Source of the DNA: Odiellus spinosus
Taxonomy: Eukaryota; Arthropoda; Arachnida; Opiliones; Phalangiidae
Assembly (NCBI GenBank): GCA_963920705.1
Contig: OY987233.1
Location: forward strand, 11,395,459-11,459,458
DNA: 64,000 nt
Reading direction: 5' to 3'
Shown: positions 36,476 to 47,668 of the stretch, piece after piece
Layout of the letters: the number at the start of each line of letters is the position of its first letter
How positions within the stretch are numbered: the stretch's first letter is position 1
The notes under the pieces: model-generated
What the model saw: only the letters and a program-made list of their open reading frames with translations
Database searches by the model: none
What the model was told of the DNA's origin: nothing
Translations under genes and position numbers: made by a program

Positions 36476-39400
36476 CGGTTTCAAGTGTCGTCGGTTTCAA
36501 GTGTCGTCGGTTTCAAGTGTCGTCGGTTTCAAGTGTCGTCGGTTTCAAGTGTCGTCGGTTTCAAGTGTCGTCGGTTTCAAGTGTCGTCGGTTTCAAGTGT
36601 CGTCGGTTTCAAGTGTCGTCGGTTTCAAGTGTCGTCGGTTTCAAGTGTCGTCGGTTTCAAGTGTCGTCGGTTTCAAGTGTCGTCGGTTTCAAGTGTCGTC
36701 GGTTTCAAGTGTCGTCGGTTTCAAGTGTCGTCGGTTTCAAGTGTCGTCGGTTTCAAGTGTCGTCGGTTTCAAGTGTCGTCGGTTTCAAGTGTCGTCGGTT
36801 TCAAGTGTCGTCGGTTTCAAGTGTCGTCGGTTTCAAGTGTCGTCGGTTTCAAGTGTCGTCGGTTTCAAGTGTCGTCGGTTTCAAGTGTCGTCGGTTTCAA
36901 GTGTCGTCGGTTTCAAGTGTCGTCGGTTTCAAGTGTCGTCGGTTTCAAGTGTCGTCGGTTTCAAGTGTCGTCGGTTTCAAGTGTCGTCGGTTTCAAGTGT
37001 CGTCGGTTTCAAGTGTCGTCGGTTTCAAGTGTCGTCGGTTTCAAGTGTCGTCGGTTTCAAGTGTCGTCGGTTTCAAGTGTCGTCGGTTTCAAGTGTCGTC
37101 GGTTTCAAGTGTCGTCGGTTTCAAGTGTCGTCGGTTTCAAGTGTCGTCGGTTTCAAGTGTCGTCGGTTTCAAGTGTCGTCGGTTTCAAGTGTCGTCGGTT
37201 TCAAGTGTCGTCGGTTTCAAGTGTCGTCGGTTTCAAGTGTCGTCGGTTTCAAGTGTCGTCGGTTTCAAGTGTCGTCGGTTTCAAGTGTCGTCGGTTTCAA
37301 GTGTCGTCGGTTTCAAGTGTCGTCGGTTTCAAGTGTCGTCGGTTTCAAGTGTCGTCGGTTTCAAGTGTCGTCGGTTTCAAGTGTCGTCGGTTTCAAGTGT
37401 CGTCGGTTTCAAGTGTCGTCGGTTTCAAGTGTCGTCGGTTTCAAGTGTCGTCGGTTTCAAGTGTCGTCGGTTTCAAGTGTCGTCGGTTTCAAGTGTCGTC
37501 GGTTTCAAGTGTCGTCGGTTTCAAGTGTCGTCGGTTTCAAGTGTCGTCGGTTTCAAGTGTCGTCGGTTTCAAGTGTCGTCGGTTTCAAGTGTCGTCGGTT
37601 TCAAGTGTCGTCGGTTTCAAGTGTCGTCGGTTTCAAGTGTCGTCGGTTTCAAGTGTCGTCGGTTTCAAGTGTCGTCGGTTTCAAGTGTCGTCGGTTTCAA
37701 GTGTCGTCGGTTTCAAGTGTCGTCGGTTTCAAGTGTCGTCGGTTTCAAGTGTCGTCGGTTTCAAGTGTCGTCGGTTTCAAGTGTCGTCGGTTTCAAGTGT
37801 CGTCGGTTTCAAGTGTCGTCGGTTTCAAGTGTCGTCGGTTTCAAGTGTCGTCGGTTTCAAGTGTCGTCGGTTTTCAAGTGTCGTCGGTTTTCAAGTGTCG
37901 TCGGTTTCAAGTGTCGTCGGTTTCAAGTGTCGTCGGGTTTCAAGTGTCGTCGGTTTCAAGTGTCGTCGGGTTTCAAGTGTCGTCGGGTTTCAAGTGTCGT
38001 CGGGTTTCAAGTGTCGTCGGTTTCAAGTGTCGTCGGGTTTCAAGTGTCGTCGGTTTTCAAGTGTCGTCGGGTTTCAAGTGTCGTCGGGTTTCAAGTGTCG
38101 TCGGGTTTCAAGTGTCGTCGGGTTTCAAGTGTCGTCGGGTTTCAAGTGTCGTCGGGTTTCAAGTGTCGTCGGTTTCAAGTGTCGTCGGTTTCAAGTGTCG
38201 TCGGTTTCAAGTGTCGTCGGTTTCAAGTGTCGTCGGTTTCAAGTGTCGTCGGTTTCAAGTGTCGTCGGTTTCAAGTGTCGTCGGTTTCAAGTGTCGTCGG
38301 TTTCAAGTGTCGTCGGGTTTCAAGTGTCGTCGGGTTTCAAGTGTCGTCGGGTTTCAAGTGTCGTCGGGTTTCAAGTGTCGTCGGGTTTCAAGTGTCGTCG
38401 GTTTCAAGTGTCGTCGGTTTCAAGTGTCGTCGGTTTCAAGTGTCGTCGGTTTCAAGTGTCGTCGGTTTCAAGTGTCGTCGGTTTCAAGTGTCGTCGGTTT
38501 CAAGTGTCGTCGGTTTCAAGTGTCGTCGGTTTCAAGTGTCGTCGGTTTCAAGTGTCGTCGGTTTCAAGTGTCGTCGGTTTCAAGTGTCGTCGGTTTCAAG
38601 TGTCGTCGGTTTCAAGTGTCGTCGGTTTCAAGTGTCGTCGGTTTCAAGTGTCGTCGGTTTCAAGTGTCGTCGGTTTCAAGTGTCGTCGGTTTCAAGTGTC
38701 GTCGGTTTCAAGTGTCGTCGGTTTCAAGTGTCGTCGGTTTCAAGTGTCGTCGGTTTCAAGTGTCGTCGGTTTCAAGTGTCGTCGGTTTCAAGTGTCGTCG
38801 GTTTCAAGCGTCGGTTTCAAGTGTCGTCGGTTTCAAGTGTCGTCGGTTTCAAGTGTCGTCGGTTTCAAGTGTCGTCGGTTTCAAGTGTCGTCGGTTTCAA
38901 GTGTCGTCGGTTTCAAGTGTCGTCGGTTTCAAGTGTCGTCGGTTTCAAGTGTCGTCGGTTTCAAGTGTCGTCGGTTTCAAGTGTCGTCGGTTTCAAGTGT
39001 CGTCGGTTTCAAGTGTCGTCGGTTTCAAGTGTCGTCGGTTTCAAGTGTCGTCGGTTTCAAGTGTCGTCGGTTTCAAGTGTCGTCGGTTTCAAGTGTCGTC
39101 GGTTTCAAGTGTCGTCGGTTTCAAGTGTCGTCGGTTTCAAGTGTCGTCGGTTTCAAGTGTCGTCGGTTTCAAGTGTCGTCGGTTTCAAGTGTCGTCGGTT
39201 TCAAGTGTCGTCGGTTTCAAGTGTCGTCGGTTTCAAGTGTCGTCGGTTTCAAGTGTCGTCGGTTTCAAGTGTCGTCGGTTTCAAGTGTCGTCGGTTTCAA
39301 GTGTCGTCGGTTTCAAGTGTCGTCGGTTTCAAGTGTCGTCGGTTTCAAGTGTCGTCGTTTCAAGTGTCGTTCAAGTGTCGTCGGTTTCAAGTGTCGTCGG

Positions 39401-42400
39401 TTTCAAGTGTCGTCGGTTTCAAGTGTCGTCGGTTTCAAGTGTCGTCGGTTTCAAGTGTCGTCGGTTTCAAGTGTCGTCGGTTTCAAGTGTCGTCGGTTTC
39501 AAGTGTCGTCGGTTTCAAGTGTCGTCGGTTTCAAGTGTCGTCGGTTTCAAGTGTCGTCGGTTTCAAGTGTCGTCGGTTTCAAGTGTCGTCGGTTTCAAGT
39601 GTCGTCGGTTTCAAGTGTCGTCGGTTTCAAGTGTCGTCGGTTTCAAGTGTCGTCGGTTTCAAGTGTCGTCGGTTTCAAGTGTCGTCGGTTTCAAGTGTCG
39701 TCGGTTTCAAGTGTCGTCGGTTTCAAGTGTCGTCGGTTTCAAGTGTCGTCGTTTCAAGTGTCGTCGGTTTCAAGTGTCGTCGGTTTCAAGTGTCGTCGGT
39801 TTCAAGTGTCGTCGGTTTCAAGTGTCGTCGGTTTCAAGTGTCGTCGGTTTCAAGTGTCGTCGGTTTCAAGTGTCGTCGGTTTCAAGTGTCGTCGGTTTCA
39901 AGTGTCGTCGGTTTCAAGTGTCGTCGGTTTCAAGTGTCGTCGGTTTCAAGTGTCGTCGGTTTCAAGTGTCGTCGGTTTCAAGTGTCGTCGGTTTCAAGTG
40001 TCGTCGGTTTCAAGTGTCGTCGGTTTCAAGTGTCGTCGGTTTCAAGTGTCGTCGGTTTCAAGTGTCGTCGGTTTCAAGTGTCGTCGGTTTCAAGTGTCGT
40101 CGGTTTCAAGTGTCGTCGGTTTCAAGTGTCGTCGGTTTCAAGTGTCGTCGGTTTCAAGTGTCGTCGGTTTCAAGTGTCGTCGGTTTCAAGTGTCGTCGGT
40201 TTCAAGTGTCGTCGGTTTCAAGTGTCGTCGGTTTCAAGTGTCGTCGGTTTCAAGTGTCGTCGGTTTCAAGTGTCGTCGGTTTCAAGTGTCGTCGGTTTCA
40301 AGTGTCGTCGGTTTCAAGTGTCGTCGGTTTCAAGTGTCGTCGGTTTCAAGTGTCGTCGGTTTCAAGTGTCGTCGGTTTCAAGTGTCGTCGGTTTCAAGTG
40401 TCGTCGGTTTCAAGTGTCGTCGGTTTCAAGTGTCGTCGGTTTCAAGTGTCGTCGGTTTCAAGTGTCGTCGGTTTCAAGTGTCGTCGGTTTCAAGTGTCGT
40501 CGGTTTCAAGTGTCGTCGGTTTCAAGTGTCGTCGGTTTCAAGTGTCGTCGGTTTCAAGTGTCGTCGGTTTCAAGTGTCGTCGGTTTCAAGTGTCGTCGGT
40601 TTCAAGTGTCGTCGGTTTCAAGTGTCGTCGGTTTCAAGTGTCGTCGGTTTCAAGTGTCGTCGGTTTCAAGTGTCGTCGGTTTCAAGTGTCGTCGGTTTCA
40701 AGTGTCGTCGGTTTCAAGTGTCGTCGGTTTCAAGTGTCGTCGGTTTCAAGTGTCGTCGGTTTCAAGTGTCGTCGGTTTCAAGTGTCGTCGGTTTCAAGTG
40801 TCGTCGGTTTCAAGTGTCGTCGGTTTCAAGTGTCGTCGGTTTCAAGTGTCGTCGGTTTCAAGTGTCGTCGGTTTCAAGTGTCGTCGGTTTCAAGTGTCGT
40901 CGGTTTCAAGTGTCGTCGGTTTCAAGTGTCGTCGGTTTCAAGTGTCGTCGGTTTCAAGTGTCGTCGGTTTCAAGTGTCGTCGGTTTCAAGTGTCGTCGGT
41001 TTCAAGTGTCGTCGGTTTCAAGTGTCGTCGGTTTCAAGTGTCGTCGGTTTCAAGTGTCGTCGGTTTCAAGTGTCGTCGGTTTCAAGTGTCGTCGGTTTCA
41101 AGTGTCGTCGGTTTCAAGTGTCGTCGGTTTCAAGTGTCGTCGGTTTCAAGTGTCGTCGGTTTCAAGTGTCGTCGGTTTCAAGTGTCGTCGGTTTCAAGTG
41201 TCGTCGGTTTCAAGTGTCGTCGGTTTCAAGTGTCGTCGGTTTCAAGTGTCGTCGGTTTCAAGTGTCGTCGGTTTCAAGTGTCGTCGGTTTCAAGTGTCGT
41301 CGGTTTCAAGTGTCGTCGGTTTCAAGTGTCGTCGGTTTCAAGTGTCGTCGGTTTCAAGTGTCGTCGGTTTCAAGTGTCGTCGGTTTCAAGTGTCGTCGGT
41401 TTCAAGTGTCGTCGGTTTCAAGTGTCGTCGGTTTCAAGTGTCGTCGGTTTCAAGTGTCGTCGGTTTCAAGTGTCGTCGGTTTCAAGTGTCGTCGGTTTCA
41501 AGTGTCGTCGGTTTCAAGTGTCGTCGGTTTCAAGTGTCGTCGGTTTCAAGTGTCGTCGGTTTCAAGTGTCGTCGGTTTCAAGTGTCGTCGGTTTCAAGTG
41601 TCGTCGGTTTCAAGTGTCGTCGGTTTCAAGTGTCGTCGGTTTCAAGTGTCGTCGGTTTCAAGTGTCGTCGGTTTCAAGTGTCGTCGGTTTCAAGTGTCGT
41701 CGGTTTCAAGTGTCGTCGGTTTCAAGTGTCGTCGGTTTCAAGTGTCGTCGGTTTCAAGTGTCGTCGGTTTCAAGTGTCGTCGGTTTCAAGTGTCGTCGGT
41801 TTCAAGTGTCGTCGGTTTCAAGTGTCGTCGGTTTCAAGTGTCGTCGGTTTCAAGTGTCGTCGGTTTCAAGTGTCGTCGGTTTCAAGTGTCGTCGGTTTTC
41901 AAGTGTCGTCGGTTTCAAGTGTCGTCGGTTTTCAAGTGTCGTCGGTTTTCAAGTGTCGTCGGTTTCAAGTGTCGTCGGTTTCAAGTGTCGTCGGTTTCAA
42001 GTGTCGTCGGTTTCAAGTGTCGTCGGTTTCAAGTGTCGTCGGGTTTCAAGTGTCGTCGGTTTCAAGTGTCGTCGGTTTCAAGTGTCGTCGGTTTCAAGTG
42101 TCGTCGGTTTCAAGTGTCGTCGGGTTTCAAGTGTCGTCGGTTTCAAGTGTCGTCGGTTTCAAGTGTCGTCGGGTTTCAAGTGTCGTCGGTTTCAAGTGTC
42201 GTCGGTTTCAAGTGTCGTCGGTTTCAAGTGTCGTCGGTTTCAAGTGTCGTCGGTTTCAAGTGTCGTCGGTTTCAAGTGTCGTCGGTTTCAAGTGTCGTCG
42301 GTTTCAAGTGTCGTCGGTTTCAAGTGTCGTCGGGTTTCAAGTGTCGTCGGTTTCAAGTGTCGTCGGGTTTCAAGTGTCGTCGGTTTCAAGTGTCGTCGGT

Positions 42401-45400
42401 TTCAAGTGTCGTCGGTTTCAAGTGTCGTCGGGTTTCAAGTGTCGTCGGTTTCAAGTGTCGTCGGTTTCAAGTGTCGTCGGTTTCAAGTGTCGTCGGTTTC
42501 AAGTGTCGTCGGTTTCAAGTGTCGTCGGTTTCAAGTGTCGTCGGTTTCAAGTGTCGTCGGTTTCAAGTGTCGTCGGTTTTCAAGTGTCGTCGGTTTCAAG
42601 TGTCGTCGGTTTTCAAGTGTCGTCGGTTTCAAGTGTCGTCGGTTTCAAGTGTCGTCGGTTTCAAGTGTCGTCGGTTTCAAGTGTCGTCGGTTTCAAGTGT
42701 CGTCGGTTTCAAGTGTCGTCGGTTTCAAGTGTCGTCGGTTTCAAGTGTCGTCGGTTTCAAGTGTCGTCGGTTTCAAGTGTCGTCGGTTTCAAGTGTCGTC
42801 GGTTTCAAGTGTCGTCGGTTTCAAGTGTCGTCGGTTTCAAGTGTCGTCGGTTTCAAGTGTCGTCGGTTTCAAGTGTCGTCGGTTTCAAGTGTCGTCGGTT
42901 TCAAGTGTCGTCGGTTTCAAGTGTCGTCGGTTTCAAGTGTCGTCGGTTTCAAGTGTCGTCGGTTTCAAGTGTCGTCGGTTTCAAGTGTCGTCGGTTTCAA
43001 GTGTCGTCGGTTTCAAGTGTCGTCGGTTTCAAGTGTCGTCGGTTTCAAGTGTCGTCGGTTTCAAGTGTCGTCGGTTTCAAGTGTCGTCGGTTTCAAGTGT
43101 CGTCGGTTTCAAGTGTCGTCGGTTTCAAGTGTCGTCGGTTTCAAGTGTCGTCGGTTTCAAGTGTCGTCGGTTTCAAGTGTCGTCGGTTTCAAGTGTCGTC
43201 GGTTTCAAGTGTCGTCGGTTTCAAGTGTCGTCGGTTTCAAGTGTCGTCGGTTTCAAGTGTCGTCGGTTTCAAGTGTCGTCGGTTTCAAGTGTCGTCGGTT
43301 TCAAGTGTCGTCGGTTTCAAGTGTCGTCGGTTTCAAGTGTCGTCGGTTTCAAGTGTCGTCGGTTTCAAGTGTCGTCGGTTTCAAGTGTCGTCGGTTTCAA
43401 GTGTCGTCGGTTTCAAGTGTCGTCGGTTTCAAGTGTCGTCGGTTTCAAGTGTCGTCGGTTTCAAGTGTCGTCGGTTTCAAGTGTCGTCGGTTTCAAGTGT
43501 CGTCGGTTTCAAGTGTCGTCGGTTTCAAGTGTCGTCGGTTTCAAGTGTCGTCGGTTTCAAGTGTCGTCGGTTTCAAGTGTCGTCGGTTTCAAGTGTCGTC
43601 GGTTTCAAGTGTCGTCGGTTTCAAGTGTCGTCGGTTTCAAGTGTCGTCGGTTTCAAGTGTCGTCGGTTTCAAGTGTCGTCGGTTTCAAGTGTCGTCGGTT
43701 TCAAGTGTCGTCGGTTTCAAGTGTCGTCGGTTTCAAGTGTCGTCGGTTTCAAGTGTCGTCGGTTTCAAGTGTCGTCGGTTTCAAGTGTCGTCGGTTTCAA
43801 GTGTCGTCGGTTTCAAGTGTCGTCGGTTTCAAGTGTCGTCGGTTTCAAGTGTCGTCGGTTTCAAGTGTCGTCGGTTTCAAGTGTCGTCGGTTTCAAGTGT
43901 CGTCGGTTTCAAGTGTCGTCGGTTTCAAGTGTCGTCGGTTTCAAGTGTCGTCGGTTTCAAGTGTCGTCGGTTTCAAGTGTCGTCGGTTTCAAGTGTCGTC
44001 GGTTTCAAGTGTCGTCGGTTTCAAGTGTCGTCGGTTTCAAGTGTCGTCGGTTTCAAGTGTCGTCGGTTTCAAGTGTCGTCGGTTTCAAGTGTCGTCGGTT
44101 TCAAGTGTCGTCGGTTTCAAGTGTCGTCGGTTTCAAGTGTCGTCGGTTTCAAGTGTCGTCGGTTTCAAGTGTCGTCGGTTTCAAGTGTCGTCGGTTTCAA
44201 GTGTCGTCGGTTTCAAGTGTCGTCGGTTTCAAGTGTCGTCGGTTTCAAGTGTCGTCGGTTTCAAGTGTCGTCGGTTTCAAGTGTCGTCGGTTTCAAGTGT
44301 CGTCGGTTTCAAGTGTCGTCGGTTTCAAGTGTCGTCGGTTTCAAGTGTCGTCGGTTTCAAGTGTCGTCGGTTTCAAGTGTCGTCGGTTTCAAGTGTCGTC
44401 GGTTTCAAGTGTCGTCGGTTTCAAGTGTCGTCGGTTTCAAGTGTCGTCGGTTTCAAGTGTCGTCGGTTTCAAGTGTCGTCGGTTTCAAGTGTCGTCGGTT
44501 TCAAGTGTCGTCGGTTTCAAGTGTCGTCGGTTTCAAGTGTCGTCGGTTTCAAGTGTCGTCGGTTTCAAGTGTCGTCGGTTTCAAGTGTCGTCGGTTTCAA
44601 GTGTCGTCGGTTTCAAGTGTCGTCGGTTTCAAGTGTCGTCGGTTTCAAGTGTCGTCGGTTTCAAGTGTCGTCGGTTTCAAGTGTCGTCGGTTTCAAGTGT
44701 CGTCGGTTTCAAGTGTCGTCGGTTTCAAGTGTCGTCGGTTTCAAGTGTCGTCGGTTTCAAGTGTCGTCGGTTTCAAGTGTCGTCGGTTTCAAGTGTCGTC
44801 GGTTTCAAGTGTCGTCGGTTTCAAGTGTCGTCGGTTTCAAGTGTCGTCGGTTTCAAGTGTCGTCGGTTTCAAGTGTCGTCGGTTTCAAGTGTCGTCGGTT
44901 TCAAGTGTCGTCGGTTTCAAGTGTCGTCGGTTTCAAGTGTCGTCGGTTTCAAGTGTCGTCGGTTTCAAGTGTCGTCGGTTTCAAGTGTCGTCGGTTTCAA
45001 GTGTCGTCGGTTTCAAGTGTCGTCGGTTTCAAGTGTCGTCGGTTTCAAGTGTCGTCGGTTTCAAGTGTCGTCGGTTTCAAGTGTCGTCGGTTTCAAGTGT
45101 CGTCGGTTTCAAGTGTCGTCGGTTTCAAGTGTCGTCGGTTTCAAGTGTCGTCGGTTTCAAGTGTCGTCGGTTTCAAGTGTCGTCGGTTTCAAGTGTCGTC
45201 GGTTTCAAGTGTCGTCGGTTTCAAGTGTCGTCGGTTTCAAGTGTCGTCGGTTTCAAGTGTCGTCGGTTTCAAGTGTCGTCGGTTTCAAGTGTCGTCGGTT
45301 TCAAGTGTCGTCGGTTTCAAGTGTCGTCGGTTTCAAGTGTCGTCGGTTTCAAGTGTCGTCGGTTTCAAGTGTCGTCGGTTTCAAGTGTCGTCGGTTTCAA

Positions 45401-45852
45401 GTGTCGTCGGTTTCAAGTGTCGTCGGTTTCAAGTGTCGTCGGTTTCAAGTGTCGTCGGTTTCAAGTGTCGTCGGTTTCAAGTGTCGTCGGTTTCAAGTGT
45501 CGTCGGTTTCAAGTGTCGTCGGTTTCAAGTGTCGTCGGTTTCAAGTGTCGTCGGTTTCAAGTGTCGTCGGTTTCAAGTGTCGTCGGTTTCAAGTGTCGTC
45601 GGTTTCAAGTGTCGTCGGTTTCAAGTGTCGTCGGTTTCAAGTGTCGTCGGTTTCAAGTGTCGTCGGTTTCAAGTGTCGTCGGTTTCAAGTGTCGTCGGTT
45701 TCAAGTGTCGTCGGTTTCAAGTGTCGTCGGTTTCAAGTGTCGTCGGTTTCAAGTGTCGTCGGTTTCAAGTGTCGTCGGTTTCAAGTGTCGTCGGTTTCAA
45801 GTGTCGTCGGTTTCAAGTGTCGTCGGTTTCAAGTGTCGTCGGTTTCAAGTGT
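36476..45852 (+). repeat. Array A homogenised core
   Basis: Long tracts of identical TTTCAAGTGTCGTCGG at 36480-37868, 38400-41892 and 42620-45852, separated by two mixed islands with 17-bp units (37869-38399 and 41893-42619). Only three local defects were found in the pure tracts: a shortened unit at about 38808, a 15-bp plus a short unit at about 39354-39372, and a 15-bp unit at about 39751. This level of identity implies recent or continuing homogenisation, or assembly collapse or expansion. Confidence 0.93.
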
Positions 45853-47020
45853 CGACGGTTTCAAGTGTCGACGGTTTCAAGTGTCGACGGTTTCAAGTGC
45901 CGTCGGTTTCAAGTGCCGTCGGTTTCAAGTGCCGTCGGTTTCAAGTGCCGTCGGTTTCAAGTGCCGTCGGTTTCAAGTGCCGTCGGTTTCAAGTGCCGTC
46001 GGTTTCAAGTGTCGTCGGTTTCAAGTGTCGTCGGTTTCAAGTGACGTCGGTTTCAAGTGTCGACGGTTTCAAGTGCCGTCGGTTTCAAGTGCCGTCGGTT
46101 TCAAGTGCCGACGGTTTCAAGTGCCGACGGTTTCAAGTGCCGACGGTTTCAAGTGCCGACGGTTTCAAGTGCCGACGGTTTCAAGTGCCGTCGGTTTCAA
46201 GTGCCGTCGGTTTCAAGTGCCGTCGGTTTCAAGTGCCGTCGGTTTCAAGTGCCGTCGGTTTCAAGTGCCGTCGGTTTCAAGTGCCGTCGGTTTCAAGTGC
46301 CGTCGGTTTCAAGTGCCGTCGGTTTCAAGTGCCGTCGGTTTCAAGTGCCGTCGGTTTCAAGTGCCGTCGGTTTCAAGTGCCGTCGGTTTCAAGTGCCGTC
46401 GGTTTCAAGTGCCGTCGGTTTCAAGTGCCGTCGGTTTCAAGTGCCGTCGGTTTCAAGTGCCGTCGGTTTCAAGTGCCGACGGTTTCAAGTGCCGACGGTT
46501 TCAAGTGCCGTCGGTTTCAAGTGCCGTCGGTTTCAAGTGCCGTCGGTTTCAAGTGCCGTCGGTTTCAAGTGCCGTCGGTTTCAAGTGCCGTCGGTTTCAA
46601 GTGCCGACGGTTTCAAGTGCCGACGGTTTCAAGTGCCGACGGTTTCAAGTGCCGTCGGTTTCAAGTGCCGACGGTTTCAAGTGCCGACGGTTTCAAGTGC
46701 CGACGGTTTCAAGTGCCGACGGTTTCAAGTGCCGACGGTTTCAAGTGCCGACGGTTTCAAGTGCCGACGGTTTCAAGTGCCGACGGTTTCAAGTGCCGAC
46801 GGTTTCAAGTGCCGTCGGTTTCAAGTGCCGTTGGTTTCAAGTGCCGTTGGTTTCAAGTGCCGACGGTTTCAAGTGTCGTTGGTTTCAAGTGTCGTTGGTT
46901 TCAAGTGCCGTTGGTTTCAAGTGCCGTTGGTTTCAAGTGCCGTTGGTTTCAAGTGCCGTTGGTTTCAAGTGTCGTTGGTTTCAAGTGTCGTTGGTTTCAA
47001 GTGTCGTTGGTTTCAAGTGT
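45853..47020 (+). repeat. Array A right edge with ordered variant zones
   Basis: Moving right, the variable part of the unit changes from GTCGTCGG to GTCGACGG, then GCCGTCGG, then mixed GCCGACGG and GCCGTCGG, then GCCGTTGG, then GTCGTTGG just before the spacer. All remain 16 bp. The last form equals the main unit of array B and, apart from CAAG/CGAG, that of the left edge. Confidence 0.93.
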
Positions 47021-47668
47021 ATATCCTATTTAACATTCTAAATCTTTATTTTTTATTATACTTAAGTTAGACGTGCTTTAGATACAGACTTCAATAATTG
47101 GCCAACTACTTAATAGCAACATTATTACGTAGTAGTAATGACGAAGCTATTGGATCTAAAGCACATCCTAGTCGCAAAACTCAAGTATTTTAAGAAATAG
47201 AGTAGGGATTGAGAACGTTAAACTATAAATTTCATGTGTAATCGAGCACTTGGCGGGATATGAAGTCCAACTCAAGTGATATTTAATCCCTAGAACTCTC
47301 ATTGTGAAATGTTTTTACAGTGACTTAATATATTAAATTGGCCACATTTCTAGGTAATGCGATTTACATTCAATCGCCTCGCTTTATTCGAGTACTCTAC
47401 CCAAAAGATCGTGAGAAATAGGTCTCTTATCACCGAAATATAGGTGAGAAACGATTGCCTAAACAATCAAAGACGTCACCATTGCACAAACGAGAGGGTT
47501 CGCCACAATTTTAAAAGCTAACGTAAACCACTTATTGGTACGGTGCATCTTTGAGTACTGAATCTGCAAATCTCGTTTATATAGGCCGAGAAGAGATGTA
47601 TTATTAAAGTTAAAAAATCAAATGATAAGAAAATCATGCCAACTTTTTAATTACGGTGAATTAGGGTT
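47021..47668 (+). repeat. Spacer copy S2 between arrays A and B
   Basis: Follows array A directly at ATATCCTATTTAACATTCTA. Nearly identical to S1 for about 530 bases, then continues with TACTGAATCTGCAAATCTCG and further sequence shared only with S3, up to GAATTAGGGTTTAAAGTG, where array B begins. The hairpin arms are at 47073-47083 and 47154-47164. No gene seen. Confidence 0.93.

Larger units (their letters stand above)
32054..47020 (+). repeat. Giant 16-bp minisatellite array A, about 15 kb
   Basis: Roughly 920 head-to-tail units of TTTCAAGTGTCGTCGG and its variants on one strand. Units of 16 bp dominate; two 17-bp forms occur, one with an extra T (GGTTTTC) and one with an extra G (CGGGTTTC). 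The core unit carries two CpG, so this 15-kb block is extremely CpG-dense inside an AT-rich region. No interruption by unrelated DNA is seen. All three plus frames are free of stops for most of the length, because 16 leaves remainder 1 on division by 3 and the unit has no stop in any frame. Subzones are listed separately. Confidence 0.97.
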
